A DNA stretch of 64,000 bases. It comes from Stenotrophomonas sp. ASS1. Its GTDB lineage: Bacteria > Pseudomonadota > Gammaproteobacteria > Xanthomonadales > Xanthomonadaceae. The stretch covers positions 4,050,001 to 4,114,000 of the forward strand of contig NZ_CP031167.1 in NCBI RefSeq assembly GCF_004346925.1, in the 5' to 3' direction. Within the stretch, counting starts at the first letter, position 1. Every line of letters begins with the position of its first letter. Below are positions 42,355 to 52,202 of the stretch, piece by piece. Both the position numbers and the translations under genes were made by a program. The notes beneath the pieces were generated by a model. It did not search any database. It was not told the origin of the DNA and worked only from the letters and a program-made list of their open reading frames with translations.

Positions 42355-43125
42355 ATGTCCGAGCCGAACCCACCGCGCCGTCCCCTGGCCACCTTCCTGC
42401 GCACGACGCCGGAGGGTGAGCCTGCGCCTGCGACCGATGCGCGCATGCAGGACGAAGCCGGGCACGCAACGCCCGTGGAGCAGATGCAGGCCGAGCCCAT
42501 CGACCTGGCACGCCCACCGGCGACAGAGATGCGACACGACGATGACGTTGTCATCGTTGATGAAGCAGCGGCCATCGAGCCGGCGCCGGTCGCGGTGCAG
42601 GCAACGGCGGTCGCCAGTGATGCCCCCAGCTTCCTCGGCAGCGCGCGCACGCGCACGCTGCCAACACCCCGCTGGCACTGGCTGCTGGTCGCCGGGCTGG
42701 CATTGCTGCTGGTACTGCAGAGCGTGCTGGCCGACCGCGCGCGGCTGGCCGCCGACGCCGGCAACCGCGCATGGCTGGGCACGCTGTGCGGCGTGCTGCG
42801 CTGCAGCCTGCCTGCCTGGCACGAGCCCACTGCGTTCACCATGACCAGCCGCGAGATCCGCCCCCTGCCGGGCCAGGCCGGTGTGCTGCAGGTGCAGGCC
42901 AGCATCCGCAATGATGCGCGCTGGGCACAGGCGTGGCCGGACCTGCGGTTGTCATTGTCCGATGCCGATGGCCGGGTGATCGGCAGCGGCGTGTTCACGC
43001 CCGCGCAGTACCTGGGCGAGAACCCCGGTGCAGCCCTGCTGGAACCGGGCCAGAGCGCGCGCGTCGCCTTCCGGTTGCAGGAGCCCGCTGCGTCCACCGT
43101 CGCATTCACCTTCGACTTCCTCTGA
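42355..43125 (+). CDS. DUF3426-like membrane protein
   Basis: A 256-residue protein: a long acidic, Pro-rich N-terminal region (1-105), one TM helix (about 109-126; WLLVAGLALLLVLQSVLA) and a C-terminal periplasmic beta-sandwich (FTMTSREIRPLPGQAGVLQVQASIRNDARWAQAWPDLRLSLSDADGRVIGSGVFTP), which matches DUF3426. Members normally start with an MJ0042-type zinc ribbon of four Cys; here no such ribbon is present. In Xanthomonadaceae and Pseudomonas the gene is usually between prmA and fis, as here. Function unknown. Confidence 0.82.
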   Translation: MSEPNPPRRPLATFLRTTPEGEPAPATDARMQDEAGHATPVEQMQAEPIDLARPPATEMRHDDDVVIVDEAAAIEPAPVAVQATAVASDAPSFLGSARTRTLPTPRWHWLLVAGLALLLVLQSVLADRARLAADAGNRAWLGTLCGVLRCSLPAWHEPTAFTMTSREIRPLPGQAGVLQVQASIRNDARWAQAWPDLRLSLSDADGRVIGSGVFTPAQYLGENPGAALLEPGQSARVAFRLQEPAASTVAFTFDFL

Positions 43126-43515
<390 letters not shown>

Positions 43516-43525
43516 ACGCGCGCAG

Positions 43526-43601
43526 GTAGTGCCGGCCGCTGGCCGGCAACCCCACGAACGATGGCAGGATGTTGCAGTTGCCGGCCAGCGGCCGGCACTA
43601 C
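43526..43601. repeat. SMAG inverted pair (GGCCGGC subtype)
   Basis: GTAGTGCCGGCCGCTGGC on the left, mirror GCCGGCCAGCGGCCGGCACTAC on the right. Confidence 0.88.
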
Positions 43602-43603
43602 CG

Positions 43604-43626
43604 GTAGATCCACGCCATGCGTGGAT
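43604..43626 (+). repeat. SMAG repeat (single)
   Basis: GTAGATCCACGCCATGCG plus mirror arm, immediately after the pair at 43526-43601, making a three-copy array at the end of the lipid operon. Confidence 0.82.
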
Positions 43627-43641
43627 GGAAGCCCGGCAGAA

Positions 43642-44637
43642 TCAACCGCCGCCGCCCGCCTTCCAGTAATACCGCACCACGTGGAAGAACACCGGCGCGG
43701 CGAAGCACACCGAGTCCAGCCGGTCGAGCATGCCGCCATGGCCCTCGATCATGTGGCCCCAGTCCTTGATGCCACGATCGCGCTTGATCGCCGACATCAC
43801 CAGGCCGCCCCAGAACCCCATCAGGTTGATCAGCAGCGACAGGCCGAACGCCTGCAGCGGCGTGAATGGGGTGATCCACCACAGCGCCGCGCCCAGCGCG
43901 CTGGCACTCAGCACGCCGCCCACGAAGCCCTCCACCGTCTTCGACGGCGACAGCTTCGGCGCAATCAGATGCCTGCCGAGCAGCTTGCCCCAGATGTACT
44001 GCAGCACGTCCGAAGACTGCACCACGATCACCAGGAAGGCGAACAGCAGCACGTTGCGCGACGGGTCATGGCCGGGCACGTGCAGGTTCAGCAGCAGCGG
44101 CACATGCGAGATGCAGAACACGCAGATCATCAACCCCCACTGCACCTTCGCGGTCCGCTCCAGGTAGTGCGTGGTATCACCGCCAATGGTCGACAGGATC
44201 GGCAGGAACAGGAACGCATAGACCGGAATCAGCAGCGTGTACATGCCGTACCAGTCGATCCAGACCAGGTAGTACTGCCACGGCAGCACGATGTAGAACG
44301 CGGCCAGCAGCGCGTAGTAGTCGCCCGAGCGGGTCGGCGCCAGGGTGATGAACTCGCGCAGTGCGAACAGCGAGATGATCGCGAACAGCACGATCACCCC
44401 GGCACGACCGAAGAACAGCGCCAGCCCGACCACGATCGCCATCACCCACCACGCGCGGATGCGCGAGACCAGGTTGGCGATCACCGCGCTGGGCTGCCCA
44501 CGCTGGCGCCAGCGCAATGTCTCGGCCACCAGCGTGGCCAGCACCAGCACCGCACCCACGCCAGCAAACAGCAGGCCGGTCTGCTGGCCGACACTCTGCG
44601 TGGCCAGGTCGCCGGACACATCGATCAGGAAGCTCAT
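43642..44637 (-). CDS. Phosphatidate cytidylyltransferase-like membrane enzyme (CdsA/YnbB type)
   Basis: A 331-residue polytopic protein. CdsA-type enzymes make CDP-diacylglycerol from CTP and phosphatidate. The family signature is at the end: SAIKRDRGIKDWGHMIEGHGGMLDRLDS, with the metal-binding Asp and the HGG. About eight TM helices precede it, including the LSPSKTVEGFVGG loop. It differs from the essential housekeeping CdsA, which is usually near dxr and uppS; here it ends a lipid operon, so it is a YnbB-like second copy. E. coli YnbB has been reported to feed a special glycolipid (MPIase), so the product here may not be bulk phospholipid. Its ATG overlaps the acyltransferase stop. Confidence 0.9.
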   Translation of the reverse strand: MSFLIDVSGDLATQSVGQQTGLLFAGVGAVLVLATLVAETLRWRQRGQPSAVIANLVSRIRAWWVMAIVVGLALFFGRAGVIVLFAIISLFALREFITLAPTRSGDYYALLAAFYIVLPWQYYLVWIDWYGMYTLLIPVYAFLFLPILSTIGGDTTHYLERTAKVQWGLMICVFCISHVPLLLNLHVPGHDPSRNVLLFAFLVIVVQSSDVLQYIWGKLLGRHLIAPKLSPSKTVEGFVGGVLSASALGAALWWITPFTPLQAFGLSLLINLMGFWGGLVMSAIKRDRGIKDWGHMIEGHGGMLDRLDSVCFAAPVFFHVVRYYWKAGGGG

Positions 44638-45263
44638 GCCCTGCCCCCGTTCGGCGCCAGGTCCAGCAGCGCCTGCCGGCTGCGGGCCAGGAAGGCGGCC
44701 TTGTCCTCGTCGGCCTGCAGCCGCAGCGGCGTACCGAAGGTGGCCGTGCACAGCAGCGGCAGCGGCAGGAACCGGCCCTTGGGCATCACCCGCTTCAGGT
44801 TGTCGATCCACACCGGTACGAATTCCAGCTCCGGGCGTTGCCGTGCCAGGTGATAGATGCCGCTCTTGAACGGCAGCAGCGGCTCTTCGCCCACGTTGCG
44901 GGTACCTTCCGGAAACAGAATCAGCGAGCAGTCTTCGTCCACCGCGTCACGCAGGGCCTGCAGTGGATCCTGCTGGCGATGGCCGGCCTCGCGCTCGACC
45001 AGCACGCCGTTGAATACCGCATCGATCAGGTAGCGACGCAGGCCATCGCGCTGCCAGTATTCGGCCGCGGCCACCGGGCGCACCTGGCGCCGCAGTGCCG
45101 GTGGCATCGACGACCAGATCAGCACGAAGTCACCATGGCTGGCGTGGTTGCCGTAATACACGCGCCGTTCGCTGGACGGCGCACAGCCGATCCACAGCGC
45201 GCGGGCGCCGGTCACTACATGGATCGCGCCACTGCAGGCGCGCGCAATCAATTCAGCGAACAT
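44634..45263 (-). CDS. 1-acylglycerol-3-phosphate acyltransferase-like protein (PlsC family)
   Basis: A 209-residue acyltransferase. The catalytic NHASHGD (H-x4-D) lies near residue 40 and the FPEGTRN block near 120, both typical of PlsC, which adds the second acyl chain to lysophosphatidate. LKRVMPKGRFLPLP and the lack of a strong N-terminal TM helix fit a peripheral membrane enzyme. Placed directly before the CDP-diacylglycerol synthase-like gene with a four-base overlap, it can supply that enzyme's phosphatidate. Confidence 0.9.
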   Translation of the reverse strand: MFAELIARACSGAIHVVTGARALWIGCAPSSERRVYYGNHASHGDFVLIWSSMPPALRRQVRPVAAAEYWQRDGLRRYLIDAVFNGVLVEREAGHRQQDPLQALRDAVDEDCSLILFPEGTRNVGEEPLLPFKSGIYHLARQRPELEFVPVWIDNLKRVMPKGRFLPLPLLCTATFGTPLRLQADEDKAAFLARSRQALLDLAPNGGRA

Positions 45264-45276
45264 CGGTCCCTCCCGT

Positions 45277-45714
45277 TCACGTCTGCGGCCACAACACGGC
45301 CAGCACCAGCAGTGCGAACTGCACTGCGGCCAGCAGGTACTGGCGCAGCAGCAGGCGACGCATGCCGGCCCAGCGCGCATCCCAGCCGCGCAGCGGCGCG
45401 TCGGGCTGCATGCGGCGCAGGCCACTGGCGTGCAGCAGCTGGTCGGTGCGGCGCGCGGCGGCTTCGCCGTCCAGGCCTTCATCGCGCAGCAGCTGCAGCA
45501 GGCTGGCATCCAGCGCCACCCGCCACGCGTGGTAGATCTGTGCGATGCCCGCGGCAACACTGAGCAGCAACACGCCGGCGGCAATCATCGCCAGGCCAGG
45601 TTCGGTGCCGAGCAGCAGCAGCGCCACCAGCAGCAGGCCCAGCGACAGGCCCGCCGGCCAACGGCCCTGCCGCAGCAGCAGCTGCATGGTCGCCAGATCG
45701 GGATCTGTACTCAC
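45277..45714 (-). CDS. Small membrane protein of the lipid operon
   Basis: A 145-residue protein with two N-terminal TM helices (about 22-42, 44-62; LSLGLLLVALLLLG and AMIAAGVLLLSVAAGIAQIY), a soluble helical middle and a final TM helix (LLAAVQFALLVLAVLW). The start is GTG 45714, overlapping the previous stop by four bases (GTGA). ATG 45687 is an alternative. Not recognised, but its tight place in the operon implies a role with the neighbouring lipid enzymes, perhaps as a scaffold. Confidence 0.72.
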   Translation of the reverse strand: MSTDPDLATMQLLLRQGRWPAGLSLGLLLVALLLLGTEPGLAMIAAGVLLLSVAAGIAQIYHAWRVALDASLLQLLRDEGLDGEAAARRTDQLLHASGLRRMQPDAPLRGWDARWAGMRRLLLRQYLLAAVQFALLVLAVLWPQT

Positions 45715-47039
45715 GTGCGTACTCCCGCTGCAGCAGTGATGGCATGCAGATGCGCCGCGCCCAGCACGACGCCCGGACGTGCCGTGCGCACGATCGCCAC
45801 CGCGGCATCGGTATCGGTGGCACGACCACTGCGCAACAGCCAGGCCGCCACACTGGCAGCACTGCGCGAATAGCCCAGTGCACAGCACACCAGCAACGGT
45901 CCATGCGCACGCAGCCGCTCGATGACCTCGGCCGCCTCGCGCAACTGGTGCGGCGTGGGCACCACCAGGTCCAGCATCGGCACGCTGGCATACGCCGCGC
46001 CCGGTGCACGACAGGACAGTTCGGCACAGGCATCGACCACGCCGACCAAGGGTGCCGGCAATGCAGCGCAGGGAACACGCCCCAGCCATACACCGTCCAT
46101 CACCGGCACCGGCTGCGGCGCGCGGCGCGTCCACAGCCGCGAATTGATCCAGGCCGCACCCAGGTACGGCGCCAGCAACCAGCGTGCCGCCATGGTCAGG
46201 CGACCATCGGCACGCTTCTGGAACACCGCCGTACCGAGCCCCGCATACGCCAACGCCACCAGCAGCAGCGATACCACCGGCCACAGCAGCCACAACGCCG
46301 CGCCACGCAGAAGCACCACCGGCACCAGCAATGCAGCGGCCACCAGCAGGTACAGCGCTGCCAGGCGCCAACGTCTGGCGTCACGCGCGGTGCGCCAGGC
46401 ACGCAAGGGTGGCGTGCCCTGCTCCGGCCACAGCCAGACGCACAGCCAACCGGCCAGCAGGCCGGTCGGGATATCGATGAAATGATGCTGGAATGTGGTC
46501 AGCACCGAGACGCCGATCAGCAGCGCCCACACATGCAGTACCCAACGCCACACCCCATGCAGGTACTGCGCGAATTTCACCCACAGCACGATCAGCAACA
46601 CGATGTGCAGTGATGGCGCCTGGTTGAACGGCTTGTCGAAGCCCAGCAGCACATCGAACAACCAACCGAACACACCGCCGATCTCCGGCCGCTCGAAACT
46701 GAAGCGCAGTGGCCACAGCAGGAAGCAGGTCACCGCGATCAACTGTGCACTGAACAACCGCAACGCATGCCGGTCCAGCTCCAACCGTTGCCGGCACAGG
46801 AAGAAGGAAACCGCATAGAACAGATCGATCGACCAGTACGGCACGATCGTCCACGGTACGAACGGAATCTGCGTTTCCCATCCGAACGCCATCACCGGCA
46901 GTTCGGCATGGCGGCCGGCCATCCAGTTGGCGAAGCCATAGCTGGCGAAGAAGAATGGGCCCAGCAGGGCCAGCCACAACAGGGCGCGCCGCCAGGGGCG
47001 CCCCTCTGCGGCCAGCGGGGCTGCGGCGAGCGTCGCCAT
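45711..47039 (-). CDS. PAP2-like and dual-specificity phosphatase fusion (YnbD-like)
   Basis: A 442-residue membrane protein joining two phosphatase types. The first 230 residues form a six-helix PAP2-like domain with KPFNQAPSLHIVLLIVLWVKF and HHFIDIPTGLLAGWL, the PSLH and late H-x3-D of lipid phosphatases. After further TM helices the last 150 residues are a dual-specificity phosphatase domain, LLVCCALGYSRSAASVAAWLL, with the C-x5-R signature. E. coli YnbD has the same order. It may remove phosphate from a lipid or polyprenyl carrier and from a phosphorylated head group. Its ATG shares one base with the next stop (TGATG). Confidence 0.88.
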   Translation of the reverse strand: MATLAAAPLAAEGRPWRRALLWLALLGPFFFASYGFANWMAGRHAELPVMAFGWETQIPFVPWTIVPYWSIDLFYAVSFFLCRQRLELDRHALRLFSAQLIAVTCFLLWPLRFSFERPEIGGVFGWLFDVLLGFDKPFNQAPSLHIVLLIVLWVKFAQYLHGVWRWVLHVWALLIGVSVLTTFQHHFIDIPTGLLAGWLCVWLWPEQGTPPLRAWRTARDARRWRLAALYLLVAAALLVPVVLLRGAALWLLWPVVSLLLVALAYAGLGTAVFQKRADGRLTMAARWLLAPYLGAAWINSRLWTRRAPQPVPVMDGVWLGRVPCAALPAPLVGVVDACAELSCRAPGAAYASVPMLDLVVPTPHQLREAAEVIERLRAHGPLLVCCALGYSRSAASVAAWLLRSGRATDTDAAVAIVRTARPGVVLGAAHLHAITAAAGVRT

Positions 47040-48790
47040 CACGCGGTCCGGCGCGCCAGCGACACCGTGAAGATGCCGAAGTCGTCGATACGCTGCGCCA
47101 CCTTCTCGAACCCGGCCAGGCGCACCAGCTCGTCCATTTCCTGCTGGGTACGGCGGCGCATCACCCACGCGGCGCCGCCGCGGTGGCTGGTCAGTGCGCG
47201 TGCGATGAACTCCAGCTGCGGGTGCCACGGCTGGCCGGTGTAGGCCAGGTAGCCACCGACCGGCACCGTTGCAGCAATCCCCTGCAGCGATCGCAGCACC
47301 GCATCGTTGTCGGGGAACAGTTCGTACAGGCCCGATACCACGGCCAGCGTCGGTGCTGGATCGACCTTGGCCAGCTGTGCCGGGTCGAACGCATCACCCT
47401 GCTCGAAGCGCGCGATGTCGGCCGCCCCCAGGCGCTCGATCAAGGCCTGACCCTGGGTGACGTTCAGATCACTGAAGTCGCGCAGCACGATGCGCTCGGC
47501 GCGCTGTTCGCCCTGGCCCAGCGCTTCCAGCACGTAGCGGCCATGGCCGGCGGCCACGTCCAGCACGCGCACCGGCGTGCCCTGCCCGCGCAGGCGCTGG
47601 GCAGCGTCGCGCAGCAGTTCCTGCAGGTGCTGGCCGCGAATGCGGATGCCGCGCCAGCCGATCGCATCCAGATAGTTGCGATCGACCATGCGCCCCAACG
47701 GGCCCTTGCCGCGCGCCTCATCGCGATAGATGTAGTCGAGCGTGCTGCCCGAATCGAATCCGGTCTGCAGACCCAGCGCGATGCCTTCGGACAACGTTCC
47801 GCCGAAGCGCAGGCCGCCACGTACCACGCGCCAGCGCAGGTCGGCCAGGCTGTTGCGTTCCGGTGGCCAGGCCAGGATCTCCGATTCTTCGAAAGTCGGC
47901 CCATGGCGGTGCGCATCGCGCCGCGACAGTTCGCGCAGCGGCTCGGCGAAACGTGCCTGGATGAAACTGCGGATACGCGCCAGCGCCGGCGCCCGATCGC
48001 GCTCGCCCAGCGTGTCGTGGAAGAAGCCCGGCAGATGCACGCGCTCCTTGATCGGGCTGGACAGGCGCTCGTAGAAGCGGTCCTGCGGGCCACGGTGCAC
48101 CACGAAATCCGAGCCGGACACCAGCAGCTGCACCGGCACGCTGATCGCCTGCGCATCGGCGACGATGCGGTCGGCCGCTTCGTACAGGCCCAGCAACACG
48201 CGCACCGAGATCGGCCGGGTGATCAGCGGATCGGTGCGGTAGCTTTCCACCCGCGCCGGATCGTGGGTCAGCCACTGCGGCTTGACGTAGCTGTTGACGA
48301 AGAAATTGCCGCGCAGCTTCTGCATCAAGGCCAGGCCCGGGCGTGCGAACGGCACGTACAGCTTCACCTTGAACGCCGGCGAAGCCATCACCAGCGCGCG
48401 CAGGCGCGGCGCGTAGTCGTGCACCCAGGTGGCGGCGACCACCGCCCCCACGCTCTGCGCGATCACCACGATGTCTTCCACCGCGATGCCATGCTCGGCG
48501 CCGATGTGGGCGATGAAGCTGTCCAGATCACGCACCAGCGCCGGGAAGCCCGGGGCATCGCCACGTGCGCCGGGCGAACGGCCATTACCGCGTGCATCCC
48601 AGGCGAAGAAGGCGGTGTCGGGCAGGTCCAGCTCATCGACCAGGTGGGTGACCCGGCCAGAATGTTCATGGCCGCGATGCAGCAGCACGACAGCCTTGGT
48701 GGCTGGGGTCGCGGTAGTGCTCGCCCAGTACCGGTAGAACAGCGGTACCTGGTCGAAGCTGTGGAATTCCCGTTCCTGCGCCTGACGCAT
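47039..48790 (-). CDS. Alpha/beta-hydrolase and SAM-methyltransferase fusion (YnbC-like)
   Basis: A 583-residue soluble two-enzyme protein. Residues about 1-300 are a serine hydrolase of the monoacylglycerol-lipase type: VVLLHRGHEHSGRV, FAWDARGNGRSPG, nucleophile in VIAQSVGAVVAA, acid in VSGSDFVVH and His in LPGFFHDTLGE. Residues about 320-583 are a class I methyltransferase (VRVLDVAAGHGRYVLEALG, TLAVVSGLYELFPDND). The pairing resembles E. coli YnbC, but the full-length homology is inferred. Possible role: remove an acyl group and methylate a lipid or head group. The 34-base gap to the upstream CDP-alcohol transferase indicates cotranscription. Confidence 0.9.
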   Translation of the reverse strand: MRQAQEREFHSFDQVPLFYRYWASTTATPATKAVVLLHRGHEHSGRVTHLVDELDLPDTAFFAWDARGNGRSPGARGDAPGFPALVRDLDSFIAHIGAEHGIAVEDIVVIAQSVGAVVAATWVHDYAPRLRALVMASPAFKVKLYVPFARPGLALMQKLRGNFFVNSYVKPQWLTHDPARVESYRTDPLITRPISVRVLLGLYEAADRIVADAQAISVPVQLLVSGSDFVVHRGPQDRFYERLSSPIKERVHLPGFFHDTLGERDRAPALARIRSFIQARFAEPLRELSRRDAHRHGPTFEESEILAWPPERNSLADLRWRVVRGGLRFGGTLSEGIALGLQTGFDSGSTLDYIYRDEARGKGPLGRMVDRNYLDAIGWRGIRIRGQHLQELLRDAAQRLRGQGTPVRVLDVAAGHGRYVLEALGQGEQRAERIVLRDFSDLNVTQGQALIERLGAADIARFEQGDAFDPAQLAKVDPAPTLAVVSGLYELFPDNDAVLRSLQGIAATVPVGGYLAYTGQPWHPQLEFIARALTSHRGGAAWVMRRRTQQEMDELVRLAGFEKVAQRIDDFGIFTVSLARRTA

Positions 48791-48824
48791 GCAATCTCCT
48801 GATTGTCTTTTTGTATCTGCTTGA

Positions 48825-49442
48825 TTAATTCGGCGAAACCGCCGCTTCCCGCAGTCCGCGACGGACGCGATTGATCATCGTCAGCACGCACAGCACCGCC
48901 ATGGCCGCGGCCACGCCAGTGACAGTCATCGCAGCCCCCCAGCCGAACGCCAGCAGCAGGCCCAGCACGCCGATGACGAACGCGCGGTCGCTCTTGCCCA
49001 TCGGGCCGTCATAGCGGCGGCTGGCACCGACCATCAGCCCCAGCACCCCGGCGTACTCGCTCAGGGCCGCCGTCCAGGCCAGCAGCCACGGCGCTTCCGG
49101 GCGCACGCCCGGCACGCTGAGCAGGCTCAGGTACAGCGCCGCGTCGGCGATCACATCGCACAGCTCGTTCAGATAGGCGCCCAGCCGCGACTGCTGGCCG
49201 AACTCGCGGGCCAGCATGCCGTCCACGGCGTTGAGTGCCATGCGCAGCAGCATCCACAGCGGCAGCAGCAGGTACAGCAGGGGCTGGGCCGGCGCGCAGC
49301 ACCACACGGCGGCAGCCACCAGCAGCGAGACCACGGCGGCGGCCACGGTCACCGTATTGGCGGTGATCCCCATGCGGTACAGACCGCGAACGGCTGGACG
49401 CAACAGGTCCTGGAAACGTCCTTTCAATGCATAGATCGACAT
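48825..49442 (-). CDS. CDP-alcohol phosphatidyltransferase-like protein (YnbA type)
   Basis: A 205-residue membrane enzyme, first gene of the lipid operon. The family moves a phosphatidyl group from CDP-diacylglycerol to an alcohol. The motif is D-x2-DG-x2-AR-x8-G-x3-D-x3-D; here it reads N71-AV-D74-GML-A78-R79, G88, N92 and D96, so spacing is exact but the first and third Asp are Asn. Six TM helices surround it. The same Asn changes may be a YnbA-subfamily trait, but they imply altered metal binding or chemistry. The start MSIYALKGRF at 49442 is preferred over the long extension, which crosses into the purH control region. Confidence 0.88.
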   Translation of the reverse strand: MSIYALKGRFQDLLRPAVRGLYRMGITANTVTVAAAVVSLLVAAAVWCCAPAQPLLYLLLPLWMLLRMALNAVDGMLAREFGQQSRLGAYLNELCDVIADAALYLSLLSVPGVRPEAPWLLAWTAALSEYAGVLGLMVGASRRYDGPMGKSDRAFVIGVLGLLLAFGWGAAMTVTGVAAAMAVLCVLTMINRVRRGLREAAVSPN

Positions 49443-49665
49443 GATCCGTACCCGCTGATCCTTGGCAGTGCGGGCACAGCCTACCCCATCGTCGGCAGAT
49501 TCCGACAACCCGGCTCCGGTCCACAGCCCAGCCCCCGGACCGGTCCGGATCGATGTGCCCGACCCGGCCTTACGTCGATTGCCATGGCAAATTGCCCCTT
49601 CCAGCGCCCGCCACCGGCCCCCACCGCCTACAATATCGGCCCCGCTCCGCTGCCGATTCTGTCCC

Positions 49666-51249
49666 ATGACTGCTGATCTGTTGCCCGTCCGCCGGGCCCT
49701 CCTCTCCGTTTCCGACAAGACCGGTCTGGTCGAGCTGGCCACTGCGCTGGCGGCACGCGGCGTGGAGCTGCTGTCCACCGGCGGCACCGCCAAGGCGATC
49801 CGCGATGCCGGCCTGGCCGTGAAGGACGTGGCCGACGTCACCGGCTTCCCGGAAATGATGGACGGCCGGGTCAAGACCCTGCACCCGATGGTGCACGGCG
49901 GCCTGCTGGGCCGTTCGGGCCTCGATGATGCGGTGATGGCCGAGCACGGCATCGGCGCCATCGACCTGCTGGTGCTGAACCTGTACCCGTTCGAGTCGGT
50001 CACCGCCAAGGCCGATTGCACCCTGGCCGACGCGGTCGAGAACATCGACATCGGCGGCCCGGCCATGCTGCGCTCGGCGGCCAAGAACTTCGCCCGCGTG
50101 GCGGTGTCCACCGATCCGTCGCAGTACGCCGAGCTGCTGGCCTCGCTGGAGGCCAACAACGGCCAGCTGTCGGCTGCCACCCGCTTCGCGTTCTCGGTGG
50201 CCGCGTTCAACCGCGTCGCCCAGTACGACGCCGCGATCAGCAACTACCTGTCGGCGGTCACCGCCACCGACGCTGCGGTGCCGGCGCGTACCGAGTACCC
50301 GGCACAGATGAACTCCACCTTCGTGAAGGTGATGGACCTGCGCTACGGCGAGAACCCGCACCAGAGCGGCGCGTTCTACCGCGACCTGTATCCGGTGCCG
50401 GGCACGCTGGCCACCTTCCAGCAGCTGCAGGGCAAGGAACTGAGCTACAACAACCTGGCCGATGCCGACGCGGCGTGGGAATGCGTGCGCCAGTTCGATG
50501 CGCCGGCCTGCGTCATCGTCAAGCACGCCAACCCGTGCGGCGTGGCCGTCGGTGCCGGCAACGGCGATGCCTACGAGCTGGCCTACGCCACCGACCCGAC
50601 CAGCGCCTTCGGCGGCATCATTGCCTTCAACAAACCGCTGGACGCCGCCACCGCCAAGGTGATCCTGGACCGCCAGTTCGTCGAAGTGCTGATTGCCCCG
50701 GACTACGAGCCGGCTGCGCTGGAGTACGCGCAGAAGAAGGCCAACGTGCGCGTGCTGCGCATCCCGCACGGCGATGGCCTGAACAACTTCGACAGCAAGC
50801 GCGTCGGCTCTGGCCTGCTGCTGCAGTCCTCGGACAACCGCGGCATGACCCGCGACGAACTGAAGGTGGTCAGCAAGCTGGCGCCGACCGACAAGCAGTT
50901 CACCGACCTGCTGTTCGCCTGGAAGGTGGCCAAGTTCGTGAAGTCCAACGCGATCGTCTATGCCAAGGACAACCGCACCATCGGTGTCGGCGCCGGCCAG
51001 ATGAGCCGCGTGTACTCGGCGCGCATCGCTGGCATCAAGGCCGCCGATGCGAACCTGGTGGTCGAGGGCTCGGTGATGGCCTCCGACGCGTTCTTCCCGT
51101 TCCGCGACGGCATCGATGCCGCTGCCGCCGCCGGCATCAAGGCGGTCATCCAGCCGGGCGGTTCGATGCGCGATGCCGAAGTGATCGCCGCCGCCGACGA
51201 ACATGGCCTGGCCATGGTGTTCACCGGCGTGCGCCACTTCCGCCATTGA
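49666..51249 (+). CDS. purH: Bifunctional AICAR transformylase/IMP cyclohydrolase
   Basis: Last two steps of purine synthesis, giving IMP. The 527 residues show an N-terminal IMP cyclohydrolase domain ([52 protein letters not shown]) and a C-terminal transformylase domain ([16 protein letters not shown]286-H287 in [12 protein letters not shown], and [24 protein letters not shown]). A TACAAT box at 49629-49634 is a possible -10. The start [14 protein letters not shown] is family-typical. Followed by a lipoprotein gene and purD. Confidence 0.98.
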   Translation: MTADLLPVRRALLSVSDKTGLVELATALAARGVELLSTGGTAKAIRDAGLAVKDVADVTGFPEMMDGRVKTLHPMVHGGLLGRSGLDDAVMAEHGIGAIDLLVLNLYPFESVTAKADCTLADAVENIDIGGPAMLRSAAKNFARVAVSTDPSQYAELLASLEANNGQLSAATRFAFSVAAFNRVAQYDAAISNYLSAVTATDAAVPARTEYPAQMNSTFVKVMDLRYGENPHQSGAFYRDLYPVPGTLATFQQLQGKELSYNNLADADAAWECVRQFDAPACVIVKHANPCGVAVGAGNGDAYELAYATDPTSAFGGIIAFNKPLDAATAKVILDRQFVEVLIAPDYEPAALEYAQKKANVRVLRIPHGDGLNNFDSKRVGSGLLLQSSDNRGMTRDELKVVSKLAPTDKQFTDLLFAWKVAKFVKSNAIVYAKDNRTIGVGAGQMSRVYSARIAGIKAADANLVVEGSVMASDAFFPFRDGIDAAAAAGIKAVIQPGGSMRDAEVIAAADEHGLAMVFTGVRHFRH

Positions 51250-51265
51250 TCCTGGAGCGACACGG

Positions 51266-52144
51266 ATGTCCACAGTTTCAATGAAATCGCTGGCCGCCCT
51301 CGCCCTCGCGGGCGCGGCCATGCTGGCCGGCTGCAAGCCTGCTGTCGAGCCCAGCGCGAGCCCGAAGGCAGATGCGCCTGCGATGGCCCCCGCCTCACCG
51401 GCGCAGCATGTCAGCCGCACCGCACGACTGCAGGCTTTCCTGGTCCAGCGCTACGGCAGCAACGCCACGCTCTCCGCTGAATGGCGCGGCAGCTGGACCG
51501 ACGATGGCGATACCCATGCGGTGGACTGGCAGGTCTGCGCGGAACAACCGGTGGTGAGCGGGGACAGCTGGCAGCAGTTGTTGGCCGTGTGCGGTGCGCT
51601 GGTCGATGGCGCGCACATCGACCCGGGAACCATCGAGTTCTTTGTGCTGCGCCCCAAGGGCGATGGCTTCGAGGTGACCAGCGAACTGACCGGCGAGCGC
51701 TTCGGTAGCGGCGGCCAGCCCGGCACCGCCAGCATCATCCGCGCCGGCAGTGACTTCTATGGTTTCCGCGTCGAGGACGGCTGGTTCGGGCAGGGCTTCT
51801 CGCTGCTCTCGCAGTCGCTGATCCTGCCGGGCCCGAACGGCCTGGTGGCCAGTGGCAGCGTGCGCAGCCATATCGACAATGACGCCCAGTACGAGTGCGA
51901 CACGGTCGACGCCAGTACCGACCCGGACACCGCCAATGACTGCCGCACCCGCCGCTTCAGCATCGATTTCGCCCTGCGTTTCGACGACAGCGACCGCAGC
52001 GCGCGGGTCTGGCCGCTGCTGATCGACGAAACCGGCACCACCTGCGGTGGCAAGCAGGTCCGGCAGCAACACCGCTTCACCCTGGACCCGAAGACCTGGG
52101 CCTATTCCTTCCCCGAATCGCTGCGACGCGAAGGCTGCGAGTGA
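51266..52144 (+). CDS. Lipoprotein of unknown function
   Basis: A 292-residue protein with a lipoprotein signal ([18 protein letters not shown], acylated Cys after the lipobox), a Pro/Ala tether and a mostly beta domain with paired Cys ([22 protein letters not shown]). GGAG lies nine bases before the ATG. It sits between purH and purD, 16 bases after purH, so it is cotranscribed with purine genes. No link to purine metabolism is evident, and the family is not recognised. Confidence 0.78.
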   Translation: MSTVSMKSLAALALAGAAMLAGCKPAVEPSASPKADAPAMAPASPAQHVSRTARLQAFLVQRYGSNATLSAEWRGSWTDDGDTHAVDWQVCAEQPVVSGDSWQQLLAVCGALVDGAHIDPGTIEFFVLRPKGDGFEVTSELTGERFGSGGQPGTASIIRAGSDFYGFRVEDGWFGQGFSLLSQSLILPGPNGLVASGSVRSHIDNDAQYECDTVDASTDPDTANDCRTRRFSIDFALRFDDSDRSARVWPLLIDETGTTCGGKQVRQQHRFTLDPKTWAYSFPESLRREGCE

Positions 52145-52202
52145 ACCACGCGCGCCGCCGGGGATATCGATCTTCCCTTCCCACGCAATCTGGAATCTCG
52201 TG

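Noticed and set aside
49443..49665. PurR-like operator before purH
   Set aside because: No ACGCAAACGTTTGCGT-type sequence is present; only a -10-like TACAAT was seen.
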